A DNA stretch of 64,000 nt. Source: Favolaschia claudopus (Eukaryota; Basidiomycota; Agaricomycetes; Agaricales; Mycenaceae). The translations under genes and the position numbers were made by a program. The stretch spans positions 1-64,000 of the forward strand of contig JAWWNJ010000215.1 in assembly GCA_037176885.1 (NCBI GenBank), given 5' to 3'. Below are positions 57,802 to 64,000 of the stretch, piece by piece. The notes under the pieces are model-generated. The model did no database searches and was not told the DNA's origin. It saw nothing but the letters and a program-made list of their open reading frames with translations. Every line of letters starts with the position of its first letter. The first letter of the stretch is position 1.

Positions 57802-60800
57802 TTAACACACCGAGTCTTTGTCTCCCTTTCTCAGCGCTGCCTCCAGCTCCTCGCGGCTCGGTTTCAAAGGAAACGGCATGGCACTCGAGTCGTCAAGGTT
57901 TTGACCTTCAAGCCAGGCAATATCCCCAAGTATCTTCACCATGTCAGTGAGTGTCGGGCAGCCATCAGCGTAGAGGTAGTTCTCCCAGCGAGGTGTCTTG
58001 CATAGGAGATGCTCTGTGAAGGGGGGATGGAAGCCGAGCACAGTTTTGTCGTCAGTCGTGATCCAGTCATCCAGAAAGTTGTGGAAGCAAATGTAGGCAG
58101 CCTGGATGTCGTTCTTTGAGTTCATTGTGAATCCCATCATCTTCAGTCCCTTCACAGCACCTAAATCTTTGTTATCCGAAATCCAGCGAGCCATCTCAAA
58201 GACCGTAGGCATTTGGACGACTCCGCAGAAGACTAGAGTGTTCACCATTTGCATCCCTGTCAATCCCGACTTGAAGACCGGAATCTCGAGCGACTTGATG
58301 AGCTCCATCGTAGCTGACCAAGTAGGAAGCTCATCTGGTGAAACATCGTGTGGATCCCGATTTAACAATCTGCCCAGATGCTGGGTCCACGCTGCTTCAA
58401 CTTCGGCTGCATACAGCGGACCAAACTTTTCCTCCAAGGACTGCACGGGTGTATCTTCCTCTTGGGTCGGGATTGCTTTCTCTTTCCCTTTCCGGTTGCG
58501 TTTCACCGGAGGACAGAGGTTACGGGCTTTCTTTGCTGCCTGCGTCTTGATTGTCGGCTGAGCGGACAAGTTGTTGTTTGGCTGCAAACCATGATAGTGT
58601 GTTTGCGAGTCCTTTCGGACCAGTCAGTCGAGAAGGGGGGCAATGTTGTTTGAACAACTCCGTGTACCGATTGAACTCTCGGCACGGATTGAGGTGGTCT
58701 GCATTGCGAGAAGACCCGGTGGTGCTCTGCGACGCGTGCTGGCCTAAAAGAAGTCGTCGCAGGCGATTGTCTACATGCGGCTGGTTTCGACGCCAGCTCA
58801 AAGCTTCCCGAACAACAAGCGCAGGTAGCCCCAACAGAGGAAGGGAGTCTCCAGGGAGGATCACCGTCAATTCGGGCCGAGCATAGGGTCTGACTCGAGG
58901 CGCTCTCTTCTTGGTATTCCCCCCTGGCTTTGACGTTCCCTTCTTTGTTGGTACAGTCGTTGATTTCAGTTGTTGCTCGGTCTCGGGGTGCACCCGCCCA
59001 GCCGTCATTTCTTGTAGAATGGAATATGTCTCATTGCCAAGCTGCTTTGCGAGGGAGAGAACCTGTGGTTGTTGGGCAATGTGCTCTTCGACCCAGGACC
59101 GAAACGGTGAGAGAGTGATCTTGGAGTTGTTGAGGAGAGCAGGACCGACACGATCGGCGCGTGCAAGGGGAAATGCAAGCCATGGACTGCGAAGCACGGG
59201 ATCCAGTGCACTCGAAGTGAGAATACCGTCATCTTGACACACGTCCAGCAGACAATCCAATACCGCTCCTCGACAGAGAGCTCGGTGTAACACGTGCTCA
59301 TCTGTTTCTTTTCGTGAGTGGTTATTTCCAGCACCATACAGTTCCAGAGAGCTTCTGAGTGCTGGCAGAATGAACGCCTGCTCGAACAGCCGCAACAAGC
59401 AGGTCTGGCAGGCGGCATACAGAGACACACCAAGTGCCCGTCGAGCTGATACTGGAAGTTGAAGCGCAATCGTCTGGCGCTTTGGGTCAGGGGAAAGAAG
59501 ACCATAGAGGTCAGCTGGAACGTGGAGAAGATTGGGTGGTTTCGGTCCGAACTGTCCATGTTTGCGGGTGCTGGTCAGATCCCCCAGTTTGGTCAAACTG
59601 GAGTGCACAAATTGAACGACATGATCCACGAGGCTACCCAGAGCTGAGTTGGTGCCAAAGCCTCCGCAACCGCTCTGACGATGCAGCTCAAAGACCGTTT
59701 TGATACTTGTAGGTCCTATATCCGCACACCAACGGAAGATGACGATATGCGCTTGTGCGCTAGCCAGACGCAAGTTGCGTAACAGCACATCTGCTGTACG
59801 CTGGAAGGTGATGATTCGGGGCATAGCCTGGGCAGTACGAGTGATTTTGACGAATTCAGCAGCAGCTACCTCAGTCGGAGCGAGCCGAGAATCTTCAAGG
59901 AGTGTCTCTAAGCCAGACCAGACTCTAGCCTGTTTATAACAAGCGTCCACCATGTCCCGCACCAGTGTCTGGTCATTAACGGAGTGAAAAAAGAGGCGCG
60001 TGGATGTGCCTCGAGTCGGACGAGCTGCTTTCACTTGCTCAATTTCAGCGTGCAAGGAATCGACGTTCAGCAACGCCTCGAGGTCTGAAGTCTTGCTCAG
60101 GACCACAGGTGAGGGAAGTGCTGCCTCCATGGTATTATGCTTAGATTTCTGCGTCTTTCGGCGCTTTTTCTTTGGGGCAGAGTCATCTGAGTCTGAGTCT
60201 GAGCCTTCATCATCAGTGCCGTCGGCTCTCTCCTTGCGATCTCTATAGAAGGCTTCTAGTAGATCTGCGCACCCGACACTACACAAATTTCTGTTGAGCA
60301 TACCAACTTCGTATGTGAGAGCATGAAAAGCGAACCTGAGCTCCTCCTCAGCAGTCCAGCCCTTTGTATTTGATTCAGTATAATGGCAGAGATACTCTTT
60401 CGTTCCACTCTGCGGATAGTCAGCAATTGTTTCTGCCAATCAAAAGGCGACAGAGGACCCGACCTTGCAGACCCTAACGTCGAGAATCTCATCTATATCA
60501 TACTCCTCATCATCTATTTCACTTTCTGCCGGTTCACTCTCCGCCCTCGAATCGTTGGAAAGAGAGTCCTGTTTACTACTGCTGGGTACCAGCGCCTCAG
60601 CGTTGGCGGCATTCATATCAACGTCGGTGCTTGTAATGGGAAGTGCCGTAGTTGTGATGGGTGCGGATTCCATGTTTACGTCGGGAGGTGTGTTCAAGGT
60701 CAAGATCGGCTGTGTGTGTACAGCTAGCAGTTCAGTTGAGTGGAACTCCTTCACTATCGCAGTAGGCAATCTACAAGATGAATTCAGCTTAGAATGTGTA

Positions 60801-62954
60801 TATTGGCCAGCTTGCGAGCACAAACCTGCAATCATCTCGAGGCAAGCAAAGCTCGGACGCATTTGGCTCATCGGTTTGAACCCGATAGCAAAGCTATTCA
60901 GGGGTATGAGCTCGGGAAAGAATTTTAGGGATGAGAATGAATACATACATGTCCGGAGACTTGAATCGCCGCAGTGATTTTCAATACAGTGCCATTAAAC
61001 TCCGTCAAAGCGGGTTGATGTTCAGATTGGGAAGGGGATTTGGTACCCATGCTTTTCCGAGGCTCCCATCGAACATAAAGGGCGCGAGGATCTTTGGCAG
61101 GGTCATAGTCCTTCATCCGCAACTTTTCACGGAAGGCAAGAAATTGATGTTTCTCAATGTATATTCGCATGGAGATGCATCGTTGGCGAAGGTATTCGAA
61201 TTGTGAGCGTCTACGGGCAATGAAGTCCGCATCCCGGACGGGGTGGAATGGAAGCTTCTGAAGAGCGGTGGAACACCCCTCAGGATCCTTGAAAGAGATG
61301 GATTGGAGGAGCTCTCCGACATCGACGCCAAGATCGAGATTGCAGAGTTGGAGCTGATTCCAGAACTGGAAGACAATCTCGCGTCCCATCCGATTAGCCC
61401 AAGCTTCCTGACCACCGAGAATTTCCTGACCATGTGTCGCATAGTCTCGGAGCTTGACAGCGGGATCAGGCACGGCATTCCCAAAGCTTACGCTGGGGGT
61501 CATGGAGATATAGGTATCACGATTGTGAGCGGAACACTGAGCATACGAGACAAGACCAATGCGGCCGATATCGGAATGTCTCCAAGCGGCTTCCAGATCT
61601 GTCTCAACCCAGCGTTTGAACTCATCCTGGCTGAGGAGGGTGGTGGCCTCGATGCCGGTGTGGATATCAGTTCCATCGAAAACGAGGTGGATTGCCCAGG
61701 TGTTGAGCTCGCGAATGTATAGACCAGCTCTGGCTAAAAGGAATGCGCCAGCATCGGAATCTGAAAGGAAAATCAGGCCTTGAAACAGCACAACTCAGAG
61801 CACGAACCGGGTGGAAGACTCAGAAGAAGAAGAAAATAAGTGCGCCTCGTCACTTCGTCCTTACTATCGGTGTGAAGACTGCCTTGGATACCAAGCGCTT
61901 GGCAGAGAAGCTGGTAAAGACTGCTCAGATTGAGCTGAGCAGCCGTCGCATTCGTTGGCTGTAGGCCACCAAACCCAATGACATTCATGTCTTCAGCGTT
62001 GAACTCGATTAGGTCGTATTCAGCCTTGGAAAGTGTCTTGCGAAGAATAGCTCGGCGTAACCGGCTGACAGCCTGAAGTACCGTTGACGTTTGTGCTGCA
62101 AACTCCGGACTGTCAACCTGCGCAGCTGGAAGGACAACTCCTGGACCATTGCCTTTCAGAAGAGTGCTGGCGAGGTTGTAGCTTCCAGCTTTCGACTGCC
62201 CGGGAGCACTCGGTGGAGAACGGTCATTGGTTTTGATAGAATAATCGGTGATAGGGAAGACGGGACTGAGATCGCCGGCTGGACGACATCCTCGAAGGCC
62301 TTTGGCTACAAGCACCGTATCATCATAGATAGGCCAGAAGTCATGCTCATGCCGCAGGGACTGGAAGGTGTGAACGCCTCCAATGGTATGCAGCTCATTC
62401 GGATTTCCATCTATCTCGAAGGCGTATGGCACACCTGGTACCATTTGAATGCAGTCAGGCACGGGATCATGACAATATTGTGGCCGTTGACTGCTAGGCT
62501 CTATTATGCGTCGAGGTGTTAACTGAGGCGGGGTGGCAACGTGAAGCATGCGGTAGTGGTCAAGAGCTATGGAATTCTCTCGGTCATAAGGGGTGGTATA
62601 GACGTATCCGCGTTGATATGCAGAGGTCTTCCGAAGCGTGAAGGTGCCAGCTTTGGGATATACAAAGCGATTCGGTGGAGGTGGGTCGTTGGGGCAGGGA
62701 GAAGGAGGGATTAAAATTTGTTCTATAGGAGGCGGCGCTGGAGACAGCTCCTCGGAATGGTACAAAAAGTCGTCTAAGTTTGGCTGCTCAGGGACGACAT
62801 CTCTCGGATGTCCGAAGAGGGTTCTCTGCTTGACCTGGGCAGCTGAAGGAAATATATGTATTAGAATTGATTGCAAATATATGTAGGACTTCGCACCAAA
62901 CTCCTCTGGATCTCTCACAGGCGACGGGGAGAAGCCCAATTTGGGTCGATGCAA
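57802..62954 (-). CDS. Large multi-exon gene, unknown function
   Basis: Minus-strand exons join in phase for most of the gene: (start uncertain)-61892, 61778-60949, 60893-60826, 60770-60479, 60409-about 58590, and about 58580-57802. A frame change or missed intron near 58.55-58.6 kb joins the last two. About 1500 residues. Recognisable segments: TLFGHPRDVVPEQPNLDDFL near the N-terminus, a compact domain with GLIFLSDSDAGAFLLARAGL, an acidic linker (EIDDEEYDIDE), a helical domain (YLCHYTESN...GWTAEEELR), a Lys-rich bipartite signal (KKKRRK) and a C-terminal domain with GFHPPFTEHLLCK. I recall similar conserved hypothetical proteins in Agaricomycetes but no known function. A nuclear role is suggested only by the basic motif. 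Confidence 0.6.
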
Positions 62955-64000
62955 GCTTAATGCTGTATGATCTCATTAGGCTTGTAGGGATTGGACAGGC
63001 AGGGGGAAGGAGCACACCTTGCTCAGAAGGTGGTAGAGTGAGCCAAGGAGAGTCTGGATGGTTCTGAACTGCAGAAAATCAGGGATTTGCGACGAGTTTG
63101 GGGTAAAGGAATGCCAGCACACCATCTGTCTTGCTCCAATCTACAGAGGCCATACCAGCAAGGAGGTGATGAATAGAGCTTTGGAAAGTGGGTGGGAGCT
63201 ATCCTTGGCTGAGCTAGGACTGAGGGAGATGCAGAGGAAGCAAGAGCAAGTGCGGAGGAGCAGAAGGAGAGAAAGGTCACGGGATTATTTGGGCAACACA
63301 CAGCCACTATTGACAAGAAAATCACGTGACCTATATTCTTGCTCACCTTCTCCTCGCTCCCATGAGCCTGAAGAAAATCCCTAAAAATGTGCACACTGTG
63401 AGAGTTGACCTGAAGAAATATCTGGAAGAAAAAATAAGCACAGCACCTGAATTCTACATCACAAGATCAGGTTTTCATTTTCCGTTGTTGACGAAAAAGG
63501 TGCCCGGTCTGATTAAGAGAACCAGACAACGGCTTGCTCTGAAACAATTTCTGAGTGGTCCGTGGTATCTGAAAATACATCTTAGCAGCAAGGCATGAAA
63601 AACTCTGCCCTGAAATAGATACAATAATCCGATGTTTCTCAATACCACTCCAGGCGCGATCAACTCTTCCCCAAAAAATATACTGCACAAAAAAGGAACA
63701 AGTGAGCATCTAAGACGAGTAATGGAGATAGGGTAAACCCTACCGAGCACCAGGAATAAATTTTAACACATATCTCGACCTGAAAGAATGAGAACCGCGA
63801 CAGAAAGTAAAGTTGTCGTTGTTGCAAGGCGGTGTCAAGAAATAAAAAACAGTTGAGGTAAAGCGGAAACAGCAATCCAGACTGCAGACGCACTTGATAA
63901 CAGGAAGAGCTCAAGTGCGTTGAATAAAAGGAAACTATTGTTGTGCGTAAAATTGGGTACAGATATTAAAAGCCTCGCACCACACCATCCGACGCATAAC
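62955..64000. other. Right end of window, no gene supported
   Basis: Mixed-composition sequence upstream of the large minus-strand gene, whose promoter and any 5' non-coding exons should lie here. Small frames on both strands (for example 63023-63394 minus, 63326-63598 plus) lack coding character or splice context. No repeats or RNA genes noticed. Confidence 0.4.

Noticed and set aside
63023..63394. 123-codon minus-strand frame at the right end
   Set aside because: Unusual composition (many Cys/Ser), no clear splice link to the large gene, and frames on the opposite strand of equal length.
1..64000. tRNA or rRNA genes
   Set aside because: I looked for tRNA-like and rRNA-like stretches by eye and saw none; a covariance-model scan would be needed to exclude tRNAs.

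Overview
The window looks like DNA of a filamentous basidiomycete, most likely an Agaricomycete. The basis is the very short GT-AG introns (about 50-65 nt, often with a CTAAC branch site about 20 nt before the AG), the Ty3/gypsy families with their Gag-protease-RT-RNaseH-integrase order, and a STAND/NLR gene with a TPR tail and a HECT-like gene of types I know from mushroom-forming fungi. No database search was possible, so family names rest on motifs and memory.

Layout. 1-590: 3' end and LTR of a gypsy element (E) on the + strand, inserted in an exon of an unrecognised minus-strand gene (591-1065). 2321-16070: element A, a 13.75-kb Ty3/gypsy element on the minus strand with two 0.83-kb LTRs and a 4-bp target duplication. 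It has Gag and protease, then an unusual 3.5-kb extra coding block, then RT-RNaseH-integrase and a downstream extra ORF. 16605-19774: two 5'-only fragments of other gypsy elements (D and C), joined head to tail. 19775-38828: element B, a 19-kb + strand gypsy element with 1.39/1.38-kb LTRs and an intact 4.1-kb pol frame, preceded by a convincing -1 frameshift signal. Between pol and the 3' LTR it carries 8.5 kb with five antisense, intron-containing genes. Four of these share an exon with a fungal Zn2Cys6-like cysteine pattern. 38829-41708: an unrecognised minus-strand gene cut off by element B.

The right third is host-like. 45325-48975 is a complete seven-exon STAND NTPase (NLR) gene. 49430-53080 is a multi-exon gene resembling basidiomycete HECT-type ubiquitin ligases. 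53248-54972 is a five-exon gene of unknown function. 55105-57000 is a tandem array of eleven ~160-bp units, each reading on the minus strand as a ~95-nt exon plus a ~63-nt intron with donor, branch site and acceptor all kept. 57802 to about 62950 is a large multi-exon minus-strand gene of unknown function.

The best candidates for something undescribed are the antisense, spliced Zn2Cys6-like gene cluster inside element B and the exon-intron tandem array. In B the antisense orientation would let the cargo keep its introns through the RNA stage, because sense-strand splicing does not recognise them. Element A's copy has many single-base frame breaks. Its two LTRs also differ almost only by single-base indels, so some of those breaks may be sequence errors rather than decay.
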